Below, one piece after another: positions 52,422 to 60,545 of a stretch of DNA of 64,000 bases (position 1 is its first letter; each line of letters starts with the position of its first letter). Position numbers and translations under genes: made by a program. Origin of the DNA: Colletes latitarsis. Lineage: Eukaryota > Arthropoda > Insecta > Hymenoptera > Colletidae. Where the stretch lies: contig NW_027488365.1 of assembly GCF_051014445.1 (NCBI RefSeq), positions 2,480,001-2,544,000 of the forward strand, in the 5' to 3' direction. Under the pieces are notes generated by a model. That model worked only from the letters and a program-made list of their open reading frames with translations, searched no databases and had not been told where the DNA came from.

Positions 52422-55400
52422 CCGCCCCGCCTCCTCCTCCAGGCCAACCTCAACCACTGCCGCGCGGCACAGGACTTGATGTCCCAAGTCCTCGCGGAGT
52501 GGGGGGTTGGCCTGGCGGTCGCCGCCGAGCCGTACCGCGTCCCTGATCACCCTCATTGGGTGGGCGACGCCGACGGCTTGGTGGCGACGGTATGGGGAGG
52601 GGGCGACGGGTCCCCACCGTTCTCCTTGTTGGAGCGCGGTCGGGGATTCGTCGCCGTGGACTGGGGGGGAGTCGCTGTGGTGGGGTGCTACATTTCGCCC
52701 CGTAGCGGTCACGCTGCGTTCGAGCTGTACTTGGCCGAGGTCGCGGCATGCGTGCAGCGCTACGCGGCCCGGCCGGTACTGGTCCTGGGGGATTTTAATG
52801 CCAAGTCGGTGGCTTGGGGATCCCCCAGGACCTCCGTTCGCGGCGGGATCCTGGGCGATTGGGCGGCGGGGCTCGACCTCCGGGTATTGAACCGGGGTTC
52901 GGAGCACACATGCGTGCGGCGATATGGGGGGTCCATCGTGGATGTTGGATTCGCGACCCCCAACGCCGTGCGCATGGTGTCGGGTTGGCACGTGGTCGCG
53001 GGGGCAGAGACACTCTCCGATCACCGGTACATCCGGATGGAGGTCTCTGCCGCCGCGAGTGCATCCCGACACGGCCGCCTGCGTGGCACCCCACCACACC
53101 GCTGGGCGCTTCGGCGCCTGGACAAGGACGCCCTGATGGCAGCTGCCCTCGCTGCAACTTGGCCGCAGGGAGCGGCCGAGTTGCCGAGCATAGAGGGGGA
53201 GGTCGCCCGGCTCGGAGCATTGGTCGCGGGTATTTGCGACGCGGCGATGCCTCGGGTCGGGCGGGCTTCTCCTCGCCGGGCGGTGTACTGGTGGTCGGAC
53301 GCGATCGCGGAGTTGCGAGTCGCGACTGTCCGCGCCCGACGCCAGTACACCCGCGCGCGCCGTCGTCAACGTACAGGCGACGGCGTGGCGCGAGCGAGGG
53401 CAGCTGATGACCTGTATGGAGCATACCGCGTGGCGCGGGTTGCTCTGCAGGTCGCCATCAAACGGGCCAAAACCCGGGCATGGAAGGAGCTCCTACAGAC
53501 CCTTGATGACGATCCATGGGGGCGCCCATATAAGGTGGTGCTGAATAAGCTCCGCCCGTGGGCGCCCCCCGTCACCGAGGGTCTTGACCCCCGGCTGCTG
53601 GAGGACGTGGTCAATACACTCTTCCCAATTGGGGAGAGGGGACCGCGTCCTCCGGCGGCGGCGGCTGTCCCAGTGGAATGGACGGCCGAGCTGGGGGTCA
53701 CGCAGGAGGAGCTGGCAGCGGCCATCAGACGGCTCGGGGTTCGTAACACGGCCCCGGGTCCGGATGGTGTGCCCGGCCGGGTTTGGGTCTTGACCCAGGG
53801 CGTCCTTGGGGCCGACCTCAGGTGGTTGTTCGACCGCTGCCTGAGGGACGGGCGATTCCCCCCCAGTTGGAAGGTGGCGAGGATGGTCCTCCTCCGGAAG
53901 GAGGGTCGGCCCGCGGAGTCTCCCTCCGCATACCGGCCCATTTGTCTCCTCGACGAGGTGGGCAAGCTCTTCGAGCGTGTGATTGCTGCCCGCCTCGTCG
54001 AGCACCTGTCGCGGGGTGATCCCGGTCTGGCCGACTGCCAGTTCGGTTTCCGGGGGGGCCGATCGACTATCGACGCGATAGGTCGTGTGAGGGCCCTCTC
54101 GGAGGCGGGCATCTCCCGGGGAGGGGTGGCATTGGCAATATCCTTGGATATTGCCAATGCCTTTAACACCCTCCCCTGGGAAGAGATAAGGAGGGGACTC
54201 GAATATCATCGAGTCCCCCCTTGTCTCAGGGCGGTCGTCGGGGATTATCTCCGCGGCAGGTGGATCGAGTATCCGGGCCGGGATGGTGATATGCGGAGGG
54301 AGGTGTACTGCGGTGTTTCGCAGGGGTCGGTCCTCGGGCCACTCCTGTGGAACATCGCGTACGACTCGGTGTTGCGGGCCGGCCTCCCCGACGGCGTCAG
54401 CACGGTGTGTTATGCGGATGACACACTGGTGCTGGCCGTCGGGGCGCACTGGGGGAGGGCCATGCGTCGCGCGGAGGAGGGGTCGCAACGCGTCGTCGAC
54501 CGGATCAGGGGGATGGGGATGACGGTGGCGGTCCATAAGACCGTGGTGATTGCGTTTCATTCACCTCGGCAGGATCCGCCACCCCCTTTGATCCGGGTGG
54601 GTGGGGCTGACATCGAGGTGAAGCCCCAGATCAGGTATCTAGGGCTGATCCTCGATAGCCACTGGCGTTTCGAGGAGCATTTCCGCTGCCTGGTCCCCCG
54701 GTCGGAAAGGATAGTTGCGGCTCTGGGCCGGATCCTGCCCAACCTGGGGGGCCCGGCGGGCCGAGTTCGTCGCCTCTATGTGGCAATGGTCCAGTCGGTG
54801 GCCCTATACGGGGCCCCCGTCTGGGCGGACGACCTGGCTGCCTCCCGGCGCAGCATGACTATGCTGCGTCGGGTGCAGAGGCGCATGGCGCTCAGGGTCG
54901 TCCGCGGGTATCGGACCATGTCACATGAGGCGGCGACGGTTCTAGCGGGGATGCCGCCCATGGACCTGCTCGCGCGGTCGCACGCGGTGATGTACCGGCA
55001 CCGCGTCGACCGTCGCGCGGGGGTGGGGGCGGTCCTGGGCGGGCAGGAACCTGCTTGGGGCGATTTGAAGCGCCAGACCCGGCAGTCCGTGTTGCTCGCG
55101 TGGCAGGAGCGGCTGGCTCTGCCAACCGCGGGGCACCGGACTGTCGGGGCGGTTCGGCCACTCCTGAAGGAGTGGCTGGACAGAGGCCATGGCAGCCTCA
55201 CCTACCGGATGGCACAGGTATTTTCCGGGCATGGCAGCTTCGGAAGATACCTGTGCCGGATAGGGAAGGAGCCGACGGCGCGTTGCTGCCACTGCGACGC
55301 TGAGCAGGACACGGCGGATCATACCCTGGAGGTATGCCCCGCGTGGGAGGGGGAGCGCCGTGTCCTGGTCGGCGTCGTCGGGCGGGATGTCTCGCTGCCG

Positions 55401-55601
55401 GGCGTGGTGCGCGCCATGCTCGGCAGCGAGGAGAAGTGGAGGGCCGTGGCCTCCTTCTGCGAGAACGTAATGTTGCAGAAGGAGGCCGCGGGGAGAGAGC
55501 GCGAGCTTCAGCGGCGCGCTGAAGCTCGCGCTCGTGCGGTGGCCCGAAGTCGTCGCCCGGTCGCGAGGCGTCGCGGGCGGCCGCCTCCGCGTGGCGGATG
55601 A
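52419..55601 (+). CDS. ORF2, APE endonuclease - reverse transcriptase polyprotein
   Basis: An intact protein of 1060 aa, normal for R1-clade ORF2. The N-terminal APE-like endonuclease (about 1-215) nicks the target. Its motifs are all present: QANLN (8-12), EPY with E37, YISP (91-94), GDFNA (124-128), D175, SDH (200-202). A linker (about 215-420) follows, then the reverse transcriptase: NTAPGPDG (443-450), YRPICLL (505-511), QFGFRGGRST (541-550), motif A SLDIANAFN with D577, motif B GVSQGSVLGP (632-641), motif C YADD (665-668), and YLGLILD (740-746). The catalytic triad D577, D667, D668 is intact. A thumb-like region is followed by a zinc finger CX2CX8HX4C (C956, C959, H968, C973), a hallmark of R1/R2-type elements. 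The tail (about 1026-1060) is Arg-rich. The start is fixed by the UAAUG overlap with ORF1. There is no RNase H domain. The protein should make cDNA at the nick (target-primed reverse transcription). Unusually, the coding DNA is full of inverted repeats. Confidence 0.96.
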   Translation: MPPRLLLQANLNHCRAAQDLMSQVLAEWGVGLAVAAEPYRVPDHPHWVGDADGLVATVWGGGDGSPPFSLLERGRGFVAVDWGGVAVVGCYISPRSGHAAFELYLAEVAACVQRYAARPVLVLGDFNAKSVAWGSPRTSVRGGILGDWAAGLDLRVLNRGSEHTCVRRYGGSIVDVGFATPNAVRMVSGWHVVAGAETLSDHRYIRMEVSAAASASRHGRLRGTPPHRWALRRLDKDALMAAALAATWPQGAAELPSIEGEVARLGALVAGICDAAMPRVGRASPRRAVYWWSDAIAELRVATVRARRQYTRARRRQRTGDGVARARAADDLYGAYRVARVALQVAIKRAKTRAWKELLQTLDDDPWGRPYKVVLNKLRPWAPPVTEGLDPRLLEDVVNTLFPIGERGPRPPAAAAVPVEWTAELGVTQEELAAAIRRLGVRNTAPGPDGVPGRVWVLTQGVLGADLRWLFDRCLRDGRFPPSWKVARMVLLRKEGRPAESPSAYRPICLLDEVGKLFERVIAARLVEHLSRGDPGLADCQFGFRGGRSTIDAIGRVRALSEAGISRGGVALAISLDIANAFNTLPWEEIRRGLEYHRVPPCLRAVVGDYLRGRWIEYPGRDGDMRREVYCGVSQGSVLGPLLWNIAYDSVLRAGLPDGVSTVCYADDTLVLAVGAHWGRAMRRAEEGSQRVVDRIRGMGMTVAVHKTVVIAFHSPRQDPPPPLIRVGGADIEVKPQIRYLGLILDSHWRFEEHFRCLVPRSERIVAALGRILPNLGGPAGRVRRLYVAMVQSVALYGAPVWADDLAASRRSMTMLRRVQRRMALRVVRGYRTMSHEAATVLAGMPPMDLLARSHAVMYRHRVDRRAGVGAVLGGQEPAWGDLKRQTRQSVLLAWQERLALPTAGHRTVGAVRPLLKEWLDRGHGSLTYRMAQVFSGHGSFGRYLCRIGKEPTARCCHCDAEQDTADHTLEVCPAWEGERRVLVGVVGRDVSLPGVVRAMLGSEEKWRAVASFCENVMLQKEAAGRERELQRRAEARARAVARSRRPVARRRGRPPPRGG
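53105..53118 (+). other. UUCG-capped hairpin in ORF2
   Basis: ggcgc (53105-53109), ttcg, gcgcc (53114-53118): a 5-bp perfect stem closed by the c(UUCG)g tetraloop, a very stable RNA loop. About 35 bp further on, 53154-53165 pairs with 53173-53184 over 12 bp with one G-U. Confidence 0.7.
53518..53569 (+). other. Perfect 11-bp inverted repeat in ORF2
   Basis: gggggcgccca (53518-53528) pairs with tgggcgccccc (53559-53569) across a 30-nt loop. It lies in the linker between the endonuclease and the reverse transcriptase. Confidence 0.75.
53951..54000 (+). other. 14-bp hairpin (one G-U) in the RT coding region
   Basis: cgacgaggtgggca (53951-53964) pairs with tgcccgcctcgtcg (53987-54000) with a single G-U. 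Inside the 22-nt loop a second small stem, gctc-ttc-gagc (53966-53976), can form. The encoded protein segment follows YRPICLL. Confidence 0.8.
54128..54161 (+). other. Perfect 16-bp hairpin over the RT motif A codons
   Basis: ggcattggcaatatcc (54128-54143) is exactly complementary to ggatattgccaatgcc (54146-54161), leaving only a 2-nt loop. It encodes the segment around catalytic D577 (SLDIANAFN). Flanking ggggaggg and ccctcccc can extend the pairing with bulges. A second stem follows at 54193-54202/54209-54218 (ggggactcga). Confidence 0.92.
54193..54218 (+). other. Perfect 10-bp hairpin after motif A
   Basis: ggggactcga (54193-54202) pairs with tcgagtcccc (54209-54218), 6-nt loop. With one A-C mismatch it extends outward by four or five more pairs. 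Confidence 0.82.
54844..54873 (+). other. 13-bp hairpin (one G-U) in ORF2
   Basis: cccggcgcagcat (54844-54856) pairs with atgctgcgtcggg (54861-54873), 4-nt loop gact. The inner 8 bp are perfect. Confidence 0.82.
54971..55017 (+). other. Two-part hairpin in ORF2
   Basis: An inner perfect 8-bp stem, acgcggtg (54982-54989) with caccgcgt (54999-55006), is nested in an outer stem, cgcgcggtcg (54971-54980) with 55007-55017, that has one bulged t at 55013. Confidence 0.75.
55157..55176 (+). other. Perfect 8-bp hairpin in ORF2
   Basis: gccactcc (55157-55164), loop tgaa, ggagtggc (55169-55176). G-U and Watson-Crick pairs can extend it outward by about four more pairs. Confidence 0.75.
55211..55257 (+). 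other. 17-bp hairpin (one G-U) before the ORF2 zinc finger
   Basis: ggcacaggtattttccg (55211-55227) pairs with cggaagatacctgtgcc (55241-55257) with a single U-G and a 13-nt loop. The coding sequence is MAQVFSGHGS then FGRYLCRIG, just upstream of the CCHC finger. Confidence 0.88.
55391..55430 (+). other. Perfect 10-bp hairpin with inner stem in ORF2
   Basis: ctcgctgccg (55391-55400) pairs with cggcagcgag (55421-55430). The 20-nt loop can itself pair (gcgtgg with ccatgc, one G-U). Confidence 0.82.
55445..55531 (+). other. Two adjacent hairpins at the end of ORF2 (13 and 14 bp, perfect)
   Basis: ggcctccttctgc (55448-55460) pairs with gcagaaggaggcc (55475-55487), and pairing continues outward through one G-U to 55445/55490. 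Nine bases later, gcgcgagcttcagc (55499-55512) pairs exactly with 55518-55531 across a 5-nt loop. The second stem encodes the Arg-rich C-terminal tail. Confidence 0.9.
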
Positions 55602-56117
55602 TCTAGGCTGGGAGGGGGGTCCTGAGGGGACCCTCCTCCCGCCAGGCGGCGCCGGGTCGGACCGGTTGGGGGTAGAAGTGCCTCCCCCTACCGGTCCGAC
55701 GCAAGGGGAGGCACCCTCGGCGGTCTGGTGCGGCCATGAACGCCCGGCCGCCGAGGGGTGGAAACGGGGTCGCGGGCGGTTGCGAGTTGGGGCTCGCAGC
55801 CGCCACTAAACGCGGCCCCGGGACGGATAGCGGCGGGATGGAGTGGCCCCGTCCCGCCGCTATGAGGCAGTGTGTCTACTGGGGGGACCGATTGTCCCCC
55901 CAGGGGATGGGCGCGAAAGCGCGGGCACGGGGAGGATACCGGAAGAATGCTTCGAGCGATTCCCGGTATCCTCCCAAAGCGTGCCGAAGGGTCACCGTGG
56001 GGTTTTTAGTGGGTAGGTCCCGCGCCTGTCGTTGTACGGGCGCGGGGAATCCCACACACCCCTCCCACCTCTCCCCAAGGAGGTGGGAGGGAGTCTTTTG
56101 AAGATTTTCCCCACGAC
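55602..56117 (+). other. 3' UTR of the element: serial hairpins
   Basis: This 516-bp non-coding stretch between the ORF2 stop and the poly(A) is a chain of inverted repeats: 55610-55622/55628-55640 (one G-U), 55656-55666/55690-55700, 55714-55723/55748-55757, 55775-55786/55793-55804 (one G-U), 55827-55838/55852-55863, 55879-55888/55894-55903, a gcgc-GAAA-gcgc stem at 55911-55922, 55930-55942/55963-55975, 56019-56026/56039-56046 and 56061-56071/56080-56090. In R1-clade elements the 3' UTR RNA is what the reverse transcriptase recognises, so this structure is a plausible recognition signal. Short ORFs seen here on both strands look accidental. Confidence 0.85.
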
Positions 56118-56144
56118 AAAAAAAAAAAAAAAAAAAAAAAAAAA
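56118..56144 (+). other. Poly(A) tail of the element
   Basis: A run of 27 A's follows ccccacgac. The last two may belong to the target-site duplication. No AATAAA signal is seen in the preceding 40 bases, so the tail could come from read-through transcription or from a non-canonical 3' end. Confidence 0.95.
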
Positions 56145-56156
56145 GTTAAGTCTGGG
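56143..56156 (+). repeat. Target-site duplication, right copy
   Basis: This repeats the left copy after the A-tail, and normal satellite follows in phase (atag then ctctgggatttgacc). The first two A's cannot be told from the poly(A). The first-strand nick is inferred on the minus strand just before cttaac(tt), which leaves T's that could pair with the A-tail. Confidence 0.92.
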
Positions 56157-58564
56157 ATAGCTCTGGGATTTGACCTCATCAGACTCATACTTTCGCATTC
56201 TTCACATACTTGTTGAACGGATCCTGGGTTTTTTCTGGTTTGGTTCTCGTAGTAATGTGGTACCACACTGAAACGTTCAATTAAACCTGGTCTTGATAAA
56301 TATTTTAGAGGATAACGCATGTTAGGTTTGGGTTAGTTCTTGGATTTGCCCTCATCAGGCTCATACTTTCGCATATTTCACATACTTCATGGCTAGATCC
56401 TGGGCTTTTTCTGGATTGCATCACGTAGTAAAGTGGTACCACACTGAAACATTCAATGAAACCTGGTTTCGATCAATATTTTAGAGGATAACACAAGTTA
56501 AGTCTGGGATAGTTCTGGGATTTGACCTCATCAGACTCATTCTTTCGCGTTTTTCACATACTTGTTGAACAGATCCTGGGTTTTTTCTGGTTTGGATCAC
56601 GTAGTAGTGTGGTACCACACTGAAAGAGTCCATTAAACCTGGTTGCGATCAGTATTTTAGAGGATAACGCATGTTAGGTCTGGGTTAGGTCTAGGATTTG
56701 CCCCCATCAGGCTCATACTTTCGCATATTTCTCATACTTCATGGCTAGATCCTGGGCTATTTCTGGATTGGATCACGTAGTAAAGTGGTACCACACTGAA
56801 ACATTCAATGAAACCTGGTCTGGATAAATATTTTAGAGGATAACGCATGTTAGGTCAAGGTTAGGACTAAGATTTGCCCTCATCAGACTCATTCTTTCGC
56901 ATTCTTCACAAACTTGTTGAACGGATCCTGGGTTTTTTCTGGTTTGGATCACGTAGTAATGTGGGACCACACTGAAGCAGTCAATTAAACCTGGTTTCGA
57001 TCAATATTTTAGCGAATAATTCATGTTAGGTCTAGGTTAGGCCTGGGATTTGCTCTCATCAGGCTCATTCTTTCGCATATTTCTCATACTTGATGGCTAG
57101 CTCCTGGGCTTTTTCTGGATTGCATCACGTAGTAATGAAGTACAACACTGAAACTGTCAATTAAACCTGGTTTCCATCAATATCTTAGAGGACAACGCAA
57201 GTTAGGTCTGGGATATGTCTGGGATTTGCCCTCATCAGGCTCATCCTTTCGCGTTTTTCACACACTTGTTGAACAGATCCTGGGTTTTTTCTGGTTTGGA
57301 TCACGTAGTAGTGTGGTACCACGCTGAAACAGTCCATTAAACCTGGTTTGGATCAATATTTTAGAGGATAACGCATGTTAGGTCTAGGTTAGGTCTTGGA
57401 TTTTCACTCATCAGACTCATACTATCGCATTCTTCACATACTTGTTGAACGGATCCTGGGTTTTTTCTGGTTTGGATCACGTAGTAATGTGGTACCACAC
57501 TGAAACAGTCGATTAAACCTGGTTTCGATCAATATTTTAGAGGATAACGCAAGTTAGGTCTAGGTTAGGCCTGGGATTTTCACTCATCAGACTCATACTT
57601 TCGCATTCTTCACATACTTGTTGAACGGATCCTGGGTTTTTTCTGGTTTGGATCACGTAGTAATGTGGGACCACACTGAAACATTCAATGAAACCTGGTC
57701 TGGATAAATATTTTAGAGGATAACGCATCTTAGGTCTGGGTTAGGCCTGGGATTTGCCCTCATCAGGCTCATTGTTTCGCATATTTCTCATACATGTTGA
57801 ACAGATCCTGGGTTTTTTCGGGTTTGGTTCACGTAGTAATGTGGTACCACACTGAAACATTCAATTAAACCTTTTCTTGATAAATATTTTAGAGGATAAC
57901 GCATGTTAGGTTTGGGTTAGGTCTAGGATTTGCCCTCATCAGGCTCATACTTTCGCATATATCTCATACTTCATGGCTAGATCCTGGGCTGTTTCTGGAT
58001 TGTATCAGGTAGTAAAGTGCTACCACACTGAAACATTCAATGAAACCTGGTCTGGATAAATATTTTAGAGGATAACGCATCTTAGGTCTGGGTTAGGTCT
58101 AAGATTTGCCCTCATCAGTCTCACAGTTTAGCGTTTTTCACATACTTCTTGAACAGATCCTGGGCTTTCTCAGGTTTGCATCACGTAGTAATGAAGTACA
58201 ACACTGAAGCAGTCAATTAAACCTGGTTTCCATCAATATCTTAGAGGATAACACAAGTTAAGTCTGGGATAGGTCTGGGATTTGACCTCATCAGACTCAT
58301 ACTTTCGCGTGTTTCACATACTTGTAGAACAGATCCTGGGTTATTTTCAGGTTTGGATCACATAGTAATGTGGTACCACACTCAAACAGTCGATTCAACC
58401 AGGTTTCGATCAATATTTTTGAGGATAACGCATGTTAGGTCTAGGTTAGGCCTGGGATTTTCACTCATCAGACCCATACTTTCGCATTCTTCACATACAT
58501 GTTGAACGGATCCTGGGTTATTTCTGGTTTGGATCACGTAGTAATGTGGGACCACACTGAAACA

Positions 58565-60545
58565 GTCAATTAAACCTGGTTTCGATCAATATTTTAGAGA
58601 ATAATTCATGTTAGGTCTACGTTAGGTTTGGGATTTGCTATCATCAGGCTCATTCTTTCGCATATTTCTCATACTTGATGGCTAGATCCTGGGCTTTTTC
58701 TGGATTGCATCACGTAGTAATGTAGTACCACACTGAAGCAGTCAATGAAACCTGGTTTCCATCAATATCTTAGAGGACAACGCAAGTTAGGTCTGGGATA
58801 TGTCTGGGATTAGCCCTCATCAGGCTCATACTTTCGCGTTTTTCACATACTTGTTGAACAGATCCTGGGTTTTTTCTGGTTTGGATCACGTAATAGTGTG
58901 GTACCACGCTGAAACAGTCCATTAAACCTGGTTTGGATCAATATTTTAGAGGATAACGCAAGTTAGGTCTGGGATAGGTCTGGGATTTGACCTCATCAGA
59001 CTCATACTTTCGCGTTTTTCACATACTTGGTGAACAGATCCTGGGTTTTTTCTGGTTTGGATCACGTAGTAATGTGGGACCACACTGAAACAATCAATTA
59101 AACCTGATCTTGATAAATATTTTAGAGGATAACGCATGTTAGGTCTGGGTTAGGTCTAGGATTTGCCCTCATCAGGCTCATACTTTCGCATATTTCTCAT
59201 ATTTCATGGCTAGATCCTTGGCTGTTTCTGGATTGGATCACGTAGTAATGTGGTACCACGCTGAAACAGTCAATTAAACCTGGATTCGATCAATATTTTA
59301 GAGGATAACGCAAGTTAGGTCTAGGTTAGGTCTGGGATTTGCTGTCATCAGGCTCATTCTTTCGCATATTTCTCATACTTGATGGCTAGATCCTGGGCTT
59401 TTTCTAGATTGCATCACGTAGTAATGTGGGACCACAGTGAAACAGTCGATTAAACCAGGTTTCGATCAATATTTTTGAGGATAACGCATGTTAGGTCTAG
59501 TTTAGGCGTGGGATTTTCACTCATCAGACTCATACTTTCGCATTCTTCACATACTTGTTGAACGGATCCTGGGTTATTTCTGGTTTGGATCACGTAGTAA
59601 TGTGGGACCACACTGAAACAGTCAATTAAACCTGGTTTCGATCAATATTTTAGAGAATAATTCATGTTAGGTCTACGTTAGGTTTGGGATTTGCTATCAT
59701 CAGGCTCATTCTTTCGCATATTTCTCATACTTGATGGCTAGATCCTGGGCTTTTTCTGGATTGCATCACGTAGTAATGTAGTACCACACTGAAGCAGTCA
59801 ATGAAACCTGGTTTCCATCAATATCTTAGAGGACAACGCAAGTTAGGTCTGGGATATGTCTGGGATTAGCCCTCATCAGGCTCATACTTTCGCGTTTTTC
59901 ACATACTTGTTGAACAGATCCTGGGTTTTTTCTGGTTTGGATCACGTAATAGTGTGGTACCACGCTGAAACAGTCCATTAAACCTGGTTTGGATCAATAT
60001 TTTAGAGGATAACGCGTGTTAGGTCTAGGTTAGGCCTGGGATTTTCACTCATCAGACTCATACTTTCGCATTCTTCACATACTTGTTGAACGGATCCTGA
60101 GTTATTTCTGGTTTGGATCACGTAGTAATGTGGCACCACGCTGAAACAGTCGATTAAACCTGGTTTCGATCAATATTTTAGAGGATAACGCAAGTTAAGT
60201 CTGGGATAGGTCTGGGATTTGACCTCATCAGACTCATACTTTCGCGTTTTTCACATACTTGGTGAACAGATCCTGGGTTTTTTCTGGTTTGGATCACGTA
60301 GTAATGTGGGACCACACTGAAACAATCAATTAAACCTGATCTTGATAAATATTTTAGAGGATAACGCATGTTAGGTCTGGGTTAGGTCTAGGATTTGCCC
60401 TCATCAGGCTCATACTTTCGCATATTTCTCATATTTCATGGCTAGATCCTTGGCTGTTTCTGGATTGGATCACGTAGTAATGTGGTACCACGCTGAAACA
60501 GTCAATTAAACCTGGATTCGATCAATATTTTAGAGGATAACGCAA
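58565..60545. repeat. Local tandem duplication of six to seven monomers
   Basis: The variant gtctacgttaggtttggg at 58615 recurs at 59671 (+1056, six monomers). The landmark at 58946 recurs at 60178 (+1232, seven monomers). The second copy has an extra monomer at about 60001-60176, marked by acgcgtgttagg. This is the only long duplication I found in the right arm apart from the flank of the element. Confidence 0.8.

Larger units (their letters stand above)
51104..56144 (+). mobile_element. R1-clade non-LTR retrotransposon (SART/TRAS/R1-like), 5'-truncated
   Basis: This insertion of about 5.04 kb is strongly G+C-rich against A+T-rich satellite. In order it carries ORF1 with three zinc knuckles, a UAAUG stop-start, ORF2 with an APE endonuclease, reverse transcriptase and C-terminal CCHC finger, a 3' UTR of about 516 bp, and poly(A). 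A 14-bp target-site duplication flanks it. No LTRs, no integrase and no RNase H domain are seen. The combination of EN + RT + C-terminal CCHC in ORF2 with a CCHC ORF1 is typical of the R1 clade. The UAAUG overlap is what has been described for SART1. There is no 5' UTR and no ORF1 start, so 5' truncation during target-primed reverse transcription is likely. The protein-coding part is otherwise free of stops and frameshifts, which suggests a young copy. Confidence 0.95.

Noticed and set aside
51104..56144. An R1 element in its usual 28S rDNA site, or an LTR retrotransposon
   Set aside because: The flanks are satellite, not 28S rDNA. There are no LTRs, protease, RNase H or integrase; the poly(A), target-site duplication and endonuclease domain fit a non-LTR element.
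52416..56198. Long ORFs in other frames of ORF2 and in the 3' UTR (for example 317, 267 and 355 codons on the minus strand, 91 and 121 codons on the plus strand)
   Set aside because: They are shadows of ORF2 or composition effects in the hairpin-rich UTR. The 104-codon minus-strand ORF near 56006 is the poly(A) read as poly-Phe joined to satellite.
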